From positions 1 to 59,374 of the forward strand of contig NZ_LMRV01000047.1 of assembly GCF_001428245.1 (NCBI RefSeq): a DNA stretch of 59,374 nt. Direction: 5' to 3'. Position 1 is the stretch's first letter. The number at the start of each line of letters is the position of its first letter. Below the pieces are notes generated by a model. That model was given only the letters and a program-made list of their open reading frames with translations. It was not told the origin of the DNA and searched no databases. Source of the DNA: Paenibacillus sp. Soil522. Lineage in GTDB: Bacteria > Bacillota > Bacilli > Paenibacillales > Paenibacillaceae. Shown here in pieces: positions 10,487 through 17,761 of the stretch. The position numbers and the translations under genes are program-made.

Positions 10487-10501
10487 ATGAAAGCGCTCTA
10501 T
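10487..10501. promoter_or_regulatory. Candidate catabolite-response element (cre) for CcpA
   Basis: The sequence atgaaagcgctctat matches the CcpA cre consensus WTGNAANCGNWNNCW at all but one fixed position. It lies about 165 bases upstream of the start codon of the giant secreted lyase-like gene, where carbon catabolite repression of a polysaccharide-degrading enzyme would be expected. A weak -35-like TTGCAA on the minus strand sits just upstream, so the cre could overlap the promoter. This is inference from motif and context. Confidence 0.5.
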
Positions 10502-10796
10502 CCATTGCAATATTATTCGTTTTCATCCGTTTTCTTTAAATCCCCTTGAAGCATCCTCCTAAATATCCATATTGCTCCAAACTTGGTTGATCTGTGCTTG
10601 CATAGGAAAAACATGTCCCCGAAGGGGCAATCGGCGTTAGGTGAAAATAAAAGCCCGCAAATGGCCTATCGTAAGAACAGTAAGACTGTTTGCTTTGTCG
10701 ATGTTGAAACGCTCTCTAATGTTTTTATGTACAGCGAGAAACGCAAGGTGGATAAAGTTGGTTGTAAGCGTAAGAAGGGCGTTTGGCCAAGCCCAT

Positions 10797-10819
10797 AAAA
10801 AACCTCAAACATGTGAGGT
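10797..10819 (-). terminator. Small terminator-like hairpin in the non-coding stretch
   Basis: A 6-bp stem (acctca 10802-10807, tgaggt 10814-10819) is followed on the minus strand by six T. It could catch read-through from the tRNA-Ala gene, as no gene immediately upstream needs it. The stem is short, so confidence is low. Confidence 0.35.
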
Positions 10820-10928
10820 CTTTAAGCGGTAGATTCAGACGCCGTGCTCCTTAGTTAGTTGTTTATGCTTTGAAGTCTATTCACTTCATTCCGTCCACGC
10901 GGACTGAACCGGGATTCGCCCCTTGCTG

Positions 10929-10993
10929 GGCTCCACCAAAACAAAAAAAACCACTTCGCAAGAAGTGGTTTGAATTATTGTTTTGGTGGAGCC
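10929..10993. repeat. 14-bp perfect inverted repeat that duplicates the tRNA-Ala 3' end
   Basis: ggctccaccaaaac at 10929-10942 is the exact reverse complement of 10980-10993, which is the 3' acceptor end and CCA of the tRNA-Ala gene plus 4 downstream bases. The tRNA terminator sits between the two arms. The plus-strand arm is preceded by GGGATTCGCCCC, which resembles a T-arm, so it may be the remnant of a second tRNA in opposite orientation. Confidence 0.65.
10943..10972 (-). terminator. Terminator of the tRNA-Ala gene
   Basis: The 7-bp stem ccacttc/gaagtgg, extended by flanking A-T pairs, is followed on the minus strand by a run of eight T. It lies 12-40 bases downstream of the tRNA 3' end. 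Confidence 0.85.
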
Positions 10994-11059
10994 TAGGGGG
11001 ATCGAACCCCTGACCTCATCGCTGCCAGCGATGCGCTCTCCCAGCTGAGCTAAGGCCCC
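10984..11059 (-). tRNA. tRNA-Ala(GGC)
   Basis: A 76-base tRNA including an encoded CCA end. The acceptor stem pairs GGGGCCT with AGGCTCC and includes the G3-U70 wobble pair that marks alanine tRNAs. The anticodon loop reads CTGGCAG, giving anticodon GGC. The T-arm holds GGTTCGATC. A promoter and a terminator flank it, so it is a single-gene transcription unit downstream of nrdR. Confidence 0.95.
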
Positions 11060-11076
11060 AAATGACGACAAGATTG

Positions 11077-11106
11077 ATCTTAGCATAGCGTAGTAAGATT
11101 TGTCAA
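11077..11106 (-). promoter_or_regulatory. Sigma-A promoter of tRNA-Ala overlapping the nrdR stop codon
   Basis: On the minus strand TTGACA (11106-11101) is followed after 18 bases by TAAGAT (11082-11077) with a TGC extended -10. The expected start falls about 10 bases before the mature tRNA 5' end. The -35 box covers the nrdR TGA stop codon (11103-11105). Confidence 0.75.
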
Positions 11107-11585
11107 TCTCTATCTATCATACCGTTTAGCGGGTGCTTGGAGAGCAGGTTGTTGAGCTCCTTCATGAACATATCGATATCCTTGAATTGACGATAAACGG
11201 ATGCAAAGCGGACGTAAGCTACCTCGTCGACAGGGTATAACTGGTTCATGACGATTGCGCCGATATCGCTGCTATCAACCTCGGCATGAGCTGTTGTGCG
11301 AAGCTCCTTCTCAACCTCGGATACGATAACCTCCAGCCGTTCAACAGGCACAGGACGCTTCTCGCAGGCGCGGATAAGGCCGCGTAATATTTTGTCGCGA
11401 CTGAATTCTTCGCGGCTTCCGTCTTTTTTGATGACGATTAGAGGCGTTTCTTCAATCATTTCGAATGTCGTGAATCGGCGGCTGCACTTTTCACATTCAC
11501 GGCGGCGGCGAATTGATTTGTTTTCGTTGGCCGGTCTGGAGTCTAATACTTTCGTTCCGGCATAGTCGCAGTATGGGCATTTCAT
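11103..11585 (-). CDS. nrdR: Transcriptional repressor NrdR
   Basis: The 160-residue protein is a standard NrdR. It has an N-terminal zinc ribbon with CPYC at residues 3-6 and CEKC near 31-34, and an ATP-cone domain ([19 protein letters not shown] at about 48-66). Known role: NrdR binds ATP/dATP and represses ribonucleotide reductase operons through NrdR boxes. The ATG at 11585 has a strong AAAGGAGGC site; ten further in-frame codons upstream lack one. The coaE, mutM and polA genes lie nearby, as in Bacillus. The long C-terminal tail after the ATP cone is normal for the family. Confidence 0.97.
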   Translation of the reverse strand: MKCPYCDYAGTKVLDSRPANENKSIRRRRECEKCSRRFTTFEMIEETPLIVIKKDGSREEFSRDKILRGLIRACEKRPVPVERLEVIVSEVEKELRTTAHAEVDSSDIGAIVMNQLYPVDEVAYVRFASVYRQFKDIDMFMKELNNLLSKHPLNGMIDRD

Positions 11586-11668
11586 GTTGCGTATTGCCTC
11601 CTTTCTTAGTTGCAAAAATCCTTTGAATCTGGCTTTTTAAAATTATTTTCAATTTCCATCTAATTCCT

Positions 11669-11698
11669 GTAATGAAGTTTTGATTTTTGCACATAATA
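11669..11698 (+). promoter_or_regulatory. Candidate forespore (sigma-G-like) promoter of the SASP gene
   Basis: CATAATA at 11692-11698 fits the CATNNTA -10 pattern of sigma-F/sigma-G promoters, about 30 bases before the SASP start codon. The -35 candidate around 11669-11676 is weak. Sigma-G control is expected from the gene's family; the motif alone is only suggestive. Confidence 0.4.
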
Positions 11699-11728
11699 CG
11701 TTTACCAACCGCAAGGAGGTGAATATAC

Positions 11729-11947
11729 ATGAGCGCATCCCGCAGCAGTAACCAATTGGTTGTACCTCAAGCGACAGCAGCACTTGACCAAATGAAATTT
11801 GAAGTGGCTCAAGAGCTAGGCATCGCGATTCCGCAAGACGGATACTACGGCAACATGGCAACTAAAGACGCTGGCTCCATCGGGGGATTCATTACCCGTC
11901 GCCTAGTGCAAATTGCTGAACAATCCCTTGCTGGTCAATACAAATAA
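11729..11947 (+). CDS. Alpha/beta-type small acid-soluble spore protein
   Basis: The 72-residue protein carries the family core: a FEVAQELGI segment with the germination-protease cleavage type (here after E in KFEVAQELGI, residues 23-32) and the DNA-binding region GxxGGxxTRRLVxxAE (GSIGGFITRRLVQIAEQ near 49-65). Known role: it coats spore DNA in the forespore, switches it to an A-like form and protects it from UV and heat damage; Gpr degrades it at germination. A textbook AAGGAGGTGA site precedes the ATG. It is divergent from nrdR, and it shows directly that the organism forms endospores. Confidence 0.97.
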   Translation: MSASRSSNQLVVPQATAALDQMKFEVAQELGIAIPQDGYYGNMATKDAGSIGGFITRRLVQIAEQSLAGQYK

Positions 11948-11981
11948 TGATTCATTACAAGTTGTATGAATAAAGGATGCT

Positions 11982-12016
11982 TTGGCCGGGCCCGTTCATA
12001 AGTGACGGGCCTCCAA
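11982..12016 (+). terminator. Hairpin terminator of the SASP gene
   Basis: A GC-rich stem (gggcccgt with acgggcc, extended by ttgg/ccaa) stands about 35 bases after the SASP stop. A T-rich but interrupted tail follows. It lies between two convergent genes. Confidence 0.6.
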
Positions 12017-12059
12017 GGCTTCTTTGTATTTTCGTATTTGCTAAGCTAATGATGATCAC

Positions 12060-12626
12060 TTAGAAGCTCGGATAGATATCCTTATACTTATTATAATAGT
12101 ATATGACCCGTTGTACATAGTGCCTAGTCTCGCCGAACGGTATTTGCTTCACCGATTCCATTGTCCCGTCCCACACACCCGTATCAAGCCACTTCCGAAC
12201 ATTGCCTGGCCCAGCGTTGTACGCGGCTATGGCAGCGACCTTATTGTGATCAAATTGCTGATCAAGGGATTTCAAATACCATGCGCCCACCTCAATGCTA
12301 ACGTCCGCACGATGCCGGAGCATGTCTTCCGTTACTTCCTTAAAGCCCGCCCTTTGAACGACCCAATCCGCCGTTTCAGGCATAATTTGCATCAATCCTA
12401 AAGCGCCCTTCCTCGACTCCTGGTCTGTCCGGAAGTTTGTTTCACTCCGGATGATTGCAGCTACCAAGTGGGGCTCAACGCCGTAGTTAGAAGCACTTGC
12501 ACGAATGTCTTCCTTATAATAAACCGGATACATCCATGCGGCGAGCCAATCCGATTTGAGAAATAAAATCATCATAAGCCCCAGCAGCATGACAAGAAAC
12601 ACTCTCTTCTTTAGAAGCACTCTCAT
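12060..12626 (-). CDS. Membrane-anchored lytic transglycosylase (SLT domain)
   Basis: The 188-residue protein has an N-terminal signal anchor (residues about 9-24) and a goose-lysozyme-like SLT domain. Catalytic Glu62 lies in IIRSETNF, followed by GALGLMQIMP and AAYNAGPGNVRKW, the three signature blocks of the SLT family. Known reaction: cleavage of the MurNAc-GlcNAc bond in peptidoglycan with formation of 1,6-anhydroMurNAc. The ATG at 12626 overlaps the coaE stop as ATGA, which points to translational coupling and decides the start. Size and layout match the YjbJ-like Firmicute enzymes, which may act in growth or sporulation. Confidence 0.92.
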   Translation of the reverse strand: MRVLLKKRVFLVMLLGLMMILFLKSDWLAAWMYPVYYKEDIRASASNYGVEPHLVAAIIRSETNFRTDQESRKGALGLMQIMPETADWVVQRAGFKEVTEDMLRHRADVSIEVGAWYLKSLDQQFDHNKVAAIAAYNAGPGNVRKWLDTGVWDGTMESVKQIPFGETRHYVQRVIYYYNKYKDIYPSF

Positions 12627-13219
12627 GGCAAGCACTGACTTTTCCAAAATTCGTCAAGCTGACGCTCCGTCTCGGCTAGCGTTCCGCTGTTATCGATGAC
12701 CCAATCCGCATTCGTTCGCTTCTGCTCGATATCCATTTGCAGCGCTATCCGGCGGCTTGCTTCTTCCTCAGACAAATGATTTCTTTCCATCAAGCGCGTT
12801 TTCTGAATCTCAACAGGCACATAGACAACCATAATGCCATCGTATAAATTTTGCTGCCCGGTTTCGTACAAAAGCGGTATATCCGCTACGACTAATCGTT
12901 CGGGGAACTGCTCCTTGTACGTATGTATTCGCTGCTGCATTCTTGTACGAATGGCCGGGTGGGTGATCGCTTCGAGCTTCGCTAGCGAGGCTTTATCGCG
13001 GAAAACGATTTCGCCTAGCGCTTTCCGGTTAAGCGAGCCGTCCGCTTCAAGAACAGCTTGTCCGAACGTAGAGGCTATTGCCTCTAATGACGGTTCTCCG
13101 GGAAGGACAACCTCCCTTGCGACTTGATCGGCATCGACCAGCAGCGCACCGCGTTCTATAAGCATTTTTGCGATAGTGCTTTTACCGCTGGCAATACCGC
13201 CGGTTAATCCGATTTTCAT
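12623..13219 (-). CDS. coaE: Dephospho-CoA kinase
   Basis: The 198-residue P-loop kinase has GLTGGIASGKST at residues 4-15, then DADQVAREV and the TRLMERN lid segment. It performs the last step of coenzyme A synthesis: ATP-dependent phosphorylation of the 3'-hydroxyl of dephospho-CoA. I chose the ATG at 13219 because GAGGTG lies 6 bases upstream; a GTG three codons earlier overlaps that site. It follows ytaF closely and overlaps the lytic transglycosylase gene by four bases. Confidence 0.96.
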   Translation of the reverse strand: MKIGLTGGIASGKSTIAKMLIERGALLVDADQVAREVVLPGEPSLEAIASTFGQAVLEADGSLNRKALGEIVFRDKASLAKLEAITHPAIRTRMQQRIHTYKEQFPERLVVADIPLLYETGQQNLYDGIMVVYVPVEIQKTRLMERNHLSEEEASRRIALQMDIEQKRTNADWVIDNSGTLAETERQLDEFWKSQCLP

Positions 13220-13234
13220 CCAGTTCACCTCAAA

Positions 13235-13951
13235 TTATAACAACTTCATGATTCCCATCATGATTAATAATATGCCTGGCAGAAAAGATAATGTTTGCAT
13301 TCCTCTCCAAGTGGAGAAACGAAAGCCAAAACGGATGCCTCCTATTAGAAAGATCGCGCTCGCTGCCGCAATCGTTAGAGATGTAAATAAGGAAGGCAAA
13401 CCGATCAACGCTGCCCCAAGCCCTGCTCCGAATGCATCAAGCGATAACGCAACCCCGAGCATCACCGCTTCCGAGGCGGAAATCGTTCCCGATTTGTCAA
13501 CGTCTGCCGCTTGCGGAGTTCGTAAAATTTGAATCACAAGCCCAAGGTACTTTAGCTCCACCATCATCACAAGAGGCGGGTTTGCAAATTCTCCGGCCCG
13601 CTTTTTCGCATCGCCTTCAGCTGCTTCTGCGCTTCCTTGATCTGAGGCCCCCTCCGTCTCGTTCGCCTCATTATTTTGCTTCCCGCGCTTGACTTGCAGC
13701 AGTGCCCAGCCTCCAACCAGAATGAGTACGCAAGCTCCAATGAGCCGTGCGACAAATTCGGAAAGAAAACCGGTCAGCAAGCCGCCAACCTGCATGGACA
13801 AGTAAATGATAAGGCCGGAGCAGCAAGCAATGATCAACACCGACAGCAATGGAATCCGAATTCTCCGTAAGCCGTACGTAACACCAACGCCAAATCCGTC
13901 TAAACTAACGGCAAAAGCAAGAACTAACAGTGATGCAACATGCGCGAACAA
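13235..13951 (-). CDS. ytaF: Sporulation-associated membrane protein YtaF
   Basis: The 238-residue protein has six predicted membrane helices in two homologous halves, each starting with a VSLDGFGVG or LSLDAFGAG motif, which is the MntP/YtaF family pattern. Between the halves is a charged hydrophilic loop (about residues 80-125, rich in E, A and N) that is longer than in MntP. Family knowledge links YtaF to sporulation; manganese transport as in MntP has not been shown for it to my knowledge. The TTG start at 13951 is chosen because GGGAGG lies 9 bases upstream and the helix begins right after it. The position between mutM and coaE matches Bacillus. Confidence 0.9.
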   Translation of the reverse strand: MFAHVASLLVLAFAVSLDGFGVGVTYGLRRIRIPLLSVLIIACCSGLIIYLSMQVGGLLTGFLSEFVARLIGACVLILVGGWALLQVKRGKQNNEANETEGASDQGSAEAAEGDAKKRAGEFANPPLVMMVELKYLGLVIQILRTPQAADVDKSGTISASEAVMLGVALSLDAFGAGLGAALIGLPSLFTSLTIAAASAIFLIGGIRFGFRFSTWRGMQTLSFLPGILLIMMGIMKLL

Positions 13952-14083
13952 TTCCTTAGTCCCTCCCCGCACAGCGGCTGCCCTGCTCACCTTAAAGCTG
14001 TGAGTAGTCATCCGCCTATTGTTCGTAACACATCTATCATATGCGGGGAGTATTTGACTGTGCATGCCGATAAGGAATTGCTG

Positions 14084-14935
14084 CTAAACCATTACTTTAT
14101 GAGCTACGGCAAGCGGCTGGCATTTGCTGCAAATATGCGTGCCTCTGCCTCCAACCGTAAATTTCCGAATTGGTCTTGCACAGGCCGGACAAGGCTCATC
14201 CTTCTTGCCGTAAACGAGCAGCTGATGCTGAAACATGCCCATCTCGCCTTGCCCGTTCACATAAGATTTGATCGACGATCCGCCTGCTTCAACGGCATGC
14301 GCCAGCGTCGAGCGAATCGCTTCATATAATCGCTTCCATTCAGCCGGTTTCAACGTATTTGGCGTTCGTTCCGGGTGAATTCGTGCTTGGAACAGCGCTT
14401 CGTCCACATAAATATTACCTAAGCCGACAATATGCTCTTGATTCAGCAGCAGCGGCTTAATCTTCGTTGCACGCTTCTCCAGCTTGCCGCGCAGCGCTTC
14501 CAGTGTAAAGGAAGGCTCCAGCGGCTCAATACCCAGCTTGTTAAGCGGCGGAAGCTCAAGTTCCTGTCCCGACTGGAACAGATGCATCGTGCCAAACTGG
14601 CGCACATCTTTGTAGCGCAGATCCGTCCCATCGTCAAAATGAAAAATCACATGCGTATGCCGCTCTAGCGGTTCCTCTGACGGAAACACCCCATAGCGTC
14701 CTTCCATACGCAAATGAGACACAAGCACAAGCCCATCCAATATAATTCGCAAAAACTTGCCGCGACGCTCAACCGTTTCAATCGTATGTCCAACAAGCGC
14801 ATCCGCAAACTGCTCAGGCTCTGCCGGACGCTGTATAATACGCGGGAGTCTAACGGTTACCGATTGGATTCGTTTTCCCGCTACAAGTTCAATTAACGTT
14901 CGCCTTACGGTTTCTACCTCTGGCAATTCAGGCAT
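14084..14935 (-). CDS. mutM: Formamidopyrimidine-DNA glycosylase
   Basis: The 283-residue protein begins MPELPEVETVRR with the catalytic N-terminal proline (after Met removal) and Glu3. The helix-two-turn-helix region contains VGLGNIYVDEALF, and the C-terminal zinc finger reads CPAC...HICSKC. It removes 8-oxoguanine and formamidopyrimidine from DNA and nicks the abasic site by beta,delta-elimination. It lies 48 bases downstream of polA, as in other Firmicutes, which suggests a shared repair operon. Confidence 0.97.
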   Translation of the reverse strand: MPELPEVETVRRTLIELVAGKRIQSVTVRLPRIIQRPAEPEQFADALVGHTIETVERRGKFLRIILDGLVLVSHLRMEGRYGVFPSEEPLERHTHVIFHFDDGTDLRYKDVRQFGTMHLFQSGQELELPPLNKLGIEPLEPSFTLEALRGKLEKRATKIKPLLLNQEHIVGLGNIYVDEALFQARIHPERTPNTLKPAEWKRLYEAIRSTLAHAVEAGGSSIKSYVNGQGEMGMFQHQLLVYGKKDEPCPACARPIRKFTVGGRGTHICSKCQPLAVAHKVMV

Positions 14936-14983
14936 ATCTCCTCACCTCAACAACCATTATAACCGAAACTGCAAGGCAATGGG

Positions 14984-17662
14984 CTACTTTGCTTCGTACC
15001 AATTGTCACCGTAGCTCACATCTGCCTTAAGCGGAACATCAAGCTTGAGCGCTCCCGCCATTACTTCGGGCACAAGCGTCTTCATCAGCTCCAGCTCCTC
15101 CTTCGGCACTTCGAATACAAGCTCATCATGCACTTGAAGCAGCATGCGGCTCTTCAGCTTGCGTTCGCGCAGCGCCGTATCCATATGCACCATCGCCAGC
15201 TTAATAATATCTGCCGCAGTGCCCTGAATCGGCGTATTCATCGCCGTCCGTTCCGCGAAGGACCGCACGTTGAAGTTGGAGGCGTTTATGTCATTCAAAT
15301 AACGTCTCCTCTCCAGCATCGTAGCCACATAGCCGTCGCGCCGCGCTTGCAGTACGATGTCGCTCATATATTGCCTGACACCCTTGAACACTTCCTTATA
15401 GTTCTCAATGAATTTACCCGCTTCTTTCGGCGATATGCCAAGGTTTCTCGAAAGGCCAAAATCGCTAATCCCGTAGACGATACCGAAGTTTACCGCCTTC
15501 GCCGAGCGCCGCATGTTGGAATCGACCTGATCGGCCGAAACGCCGAATACGTCCATAGCCGTCTTCGTATGGATGTCCATATCCTCGATGAACGCTTCCT
15601 TCATCTTCTCATCGTCAGCGATATGCGCAAGCACGCGAAGCTCGATCTGCGAATAGTCGGCTGCCAGAATGAACCAGCCCGGCTCTGATGGAACAAACGC
15701 TTTCCGGATTTGGCGGCCTTCCTCCAGCCTGATCGGAATGTTCTGCAGGTTGGGGTACTGGCTGCTCAGACGTCCAGTTGCGGCTATTGTCTGGCGGTAG
15801 TACGTATGCACCTTGCCGGTTTCCTTGCGAACCTCCTTTAGCAACCCCTCCACATAGGTCGACTGCAGCTTCGAGAGCTGACGATAATGCAAAATAAGCG
15901 GAATGATCTCGTGATAAGGAGCCAGCTCTTCCAGTACCTCGGCATCGGTCGAATAGCCTGTTTTCGTCTTTTTCTTAGCGGGCAGTCCAAGCTTATCGAA
16001 CAGAATCTCGCCAAGCTGCTTCGGTGACCCGATATTGAATTCCGTTCCTGCATGCTTATACACATCGCTAATGATAACCGTTAACTGGCGCTCCAGATCG
16101 CGTCCGAGCGCTTCGAGCTCTTCCTTCTCCACCTTGATGCCCAAATGCTCCATGCCTGCAAGAATACGGGACAACGGCTGCTCCATGTCAAAATAAAGCT
16201 TGCTCATGCCGGTACGATTCAGCTCTTCCGTCAATAAAGGCACCAGCTGGCGAACCGCTTCGGCCTTCAGCGCCAGATGCCGGTAAAGCGTATCCGCGTC
16301 CGGCAGCTTGAACTTCGCGCCTTTACCATAAACGGCCTCATCAGACGGCAAGGTGGATAGTCGCTGCTTCTCATTGATTCCGCTAAGCGTCTGGCTCGCG
16401 TCTGTCGGATCAAGCAAATAAGCGGCCAGCTGCACATCGAACGCCGCTCCCTCGAAGCGGATCCCGCTCCATTTGAAAGCGAGCTCTATCTTATGCAGAT
16501 CAAAGCCGTACTTCGGCTTGCCGGGCTGCTCCAGCCACTCGCGAAGCTTCGCCGCGAAGGGCTGCTTCAGCACGGAGAACGGAAGTGCAAATACCGCTTC
16601 CTCTGTGGCGACCGCCAGGCCGATTAGCTCTGCATGATGCGGATTTTCGCCTATCGCTTCTACAAACAAGCCGTTTTTGTCCGACTTCTCAAGCAACTGA
16701 ACGAGCTTCTCCAAAGCATCCGCATCATTGTCCGAATCGATCACATAGATATTTAAGTCTGCAGCAGCAGCCTGCGCTTCCTCTTCCATATCTCCCGCTT
16801 CCGCGCCCAATTGCAGCCGCTCGATAAGCGATTTGAATTCGAGCCTGCGGAATGCCTCCGCCAGCTTCATGCCGTTATAGCCGTCATAGCGGATCTCATC
16901 GATACCCTGCTCAATCGGCACCTCACGAAAAATCGTCGCCAGCCTCTTGCTCATCGTGGCGTCATCCTTATGGTTCTCGATGTTTTCCTTCAGCTTGCCC
17001 TTCAGCTTGTCCAGATTTTCCAGAACGCTCTCGACGGTGCCATGCTCATGCAGCAGCTTAAGCGCTGTTTTCTCGCCAACGCCCGGCACGCCCGGAATAT
17101 TGTCGGAGGTATCGCCCATCAGCCCTTTGAGATCGATAATTTGATTCGGTACGAGTCCGTATTTCTCTTGAATCGCTTCCGGCGTATACAGGTCAACCTC
17201 GCTGACACCCTTACGCGTAACTGCTATAGTTACCTTGTCCGATGCGAGCTGCAGCATATCCTTATCGCCGGTAACGACGACAGTCGGCACGCCCTTCTCG
17301 TCTGCCGCCTTCGTCAAAGTACCGATAATATCATCGGCCTCATAGCCGGACAGCTCGAACTGCGCAATGCTGAACGCATGCAGCAGCTCCTTGAGCACCG
17401 GAAACTGCTCCGATAGCTCCGGCGGCGTCTTTTGTCTTCCGCCTTTATATTCGCTATAGCCTTCATGACGGAACGTAATTTTGCCGGCGTCAAATGCCAC
17501 AAGCACGTGAGTCGGCTTTTCTTGCTCGAGCAGCTTAAGCAGCATCGTCGTAAAACCAAATATCGCATTCGTATGCTGACCAGCTGAATTCGTGAGCGGC
17601 GGCATCGCGAAAAACGCGCGGTAAGCTATACTATTTCCGTCAATTAGCATCCATTTTTCCAT
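14984..17662 (-). CDS. polA: DNA polymerase I
   Basis: The 892-residue protein has an N-terminal 5'-nuclease domain (1-290, with VAFDAGK and GYEADDIIGTL), a central 3'-5' exonuclease-like domain (about 310-475) and a family A polymerase domain (480-892) with ADYSQIELRVLAH and QVHDELVFEV. In the exonuclease domain the DxE metal site (DTE in E. coli) is replaced by VEA within GLFVEAIGEN, so proofreading is probably lost, as known for Geobacillus stearothermophilus Pol I. Role: repair synthesis and removal of RNA primers. It is first of the polA-mutM-ytaF-coaE group. Confidence 0.97.
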   Translation of the reverse strand: MEKWMLIDGNSIAYRAFFAMPPLTNSAGQHTNAIFGFTTMLLKLLEQEKPTHVLVAFDAGKITFRHEGYSEYKGGRQKTPPELSEQFPVLKELLHAFSIAQFELSGYEADDIIGTLTKAADEKGVPTVVVTGDKDMLQLASDKVTIAVTRKGVSEVDLYTPEAIQEKYGLVPNQIIDLKGLMGDTSDNIPGVPGVGEKTALKLLHEHGTVESVLENLDKLKGKLKENIENHKDDATMSKRLATIFREVPIEQGIDEIRYDGYNGMKLAEAFRRLEFKSLIERLQLGAEAGDMEEEAQAAAADLNIYVIDSDNDADALEKLVQLLEKSDKNGLFVEAIGENPHHAELIGLAVATEEAVFALPFSVLKQPFAAKLREWLEQPGKPKYGFDLHKIELAFKWSGIRFEGAAFDVQLAAYLLDPTDASQTLSGINEKQRLSTLPSDEAVYGKGAKFKLPDADTLYRHLALKAEAVRQLVPLLTEELNRTGMSKLYFDMEQPLSRILAGMEHLGIKVEKEELEALGRDLERQLTVIISDVYKHAGTEFNIGSPKQLGEILFDKLGLPAKKKTKTGYSTDAEVLEELAPYHEIIPLILHYRQLSKLQSTYVEGLLKEVRKETGKVHTYYRQTIAATGRLSSQYPNLQNIPIRLEEGRQIRKAFVPSEPGWFILAADYSQIELRVLAHIADDEKMKEAFIEDMDIHTKTAMDVFGVSADQVDSNMRRSAKAVNFGIVYGISDFGLSRNLGISPKEAGKFIENYKEVFKGVRQYMSDIVLQARRDGYVATMLERRRYLNDINASNFNVRSFAERTAMNTPIQGTAADIIKLAMVHMDTALRERKLKSRMLLQVHDELVFEVPKEELELMKTLVPEVMAGALKLDVPLKADVSYGDNWYEAK

Positions 17663-17712
17663 ATGGGATCAACACCTTCTTTATGTAGCATATATACCCA
17701 TAAGTATACCAC

Positions 17713-17753
17713 AAAAAGGGCTTTCCCCAAGCATCGCAGCCTAAGGAAAGCCC
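17713..17753 (-). terminator. Terminator after the EAL gene
   Basis: A perfect 9-bp stem (gggctttcc at 17718-17726, ggaaagccc at 17745-17753) is followed on the minus strand by five T. It sits just after the EAL gene stop and separates it from polA. Confidence 0.85.
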
Positions 17754-17761
17754 CTCTCTAT

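Larger units (their letters stand above)
10455..10900. other. Long non-coding stretch upstream of the giant secreted protein gene
   Basis: It contains a cre-like site near 10490 and a weak hairpin at 10797-10819. With the 5' leader from 10322 it forms a long upstream region for the secreted protein. Short open frames on the plus strand around 10583-10832 have no ribosome binding site and no recognisable protein, so I do not call genes there. An undetected small RNA or a decayed gene is possible. Confidence 0.5.

Noticed and set aside
10583..10832. Two overlapping plus-strand frames of 63-71 codons in the non-coding stretch
   Set aside because: No ribosome binding site, and the peptide sequences are unrecognisable. 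A decayed gene is possible but not shown.
16811..17416. Open frame of 201 codons opposite polA
   Set aside because: It lies wholly antisense to a conserved gene and matches no family.
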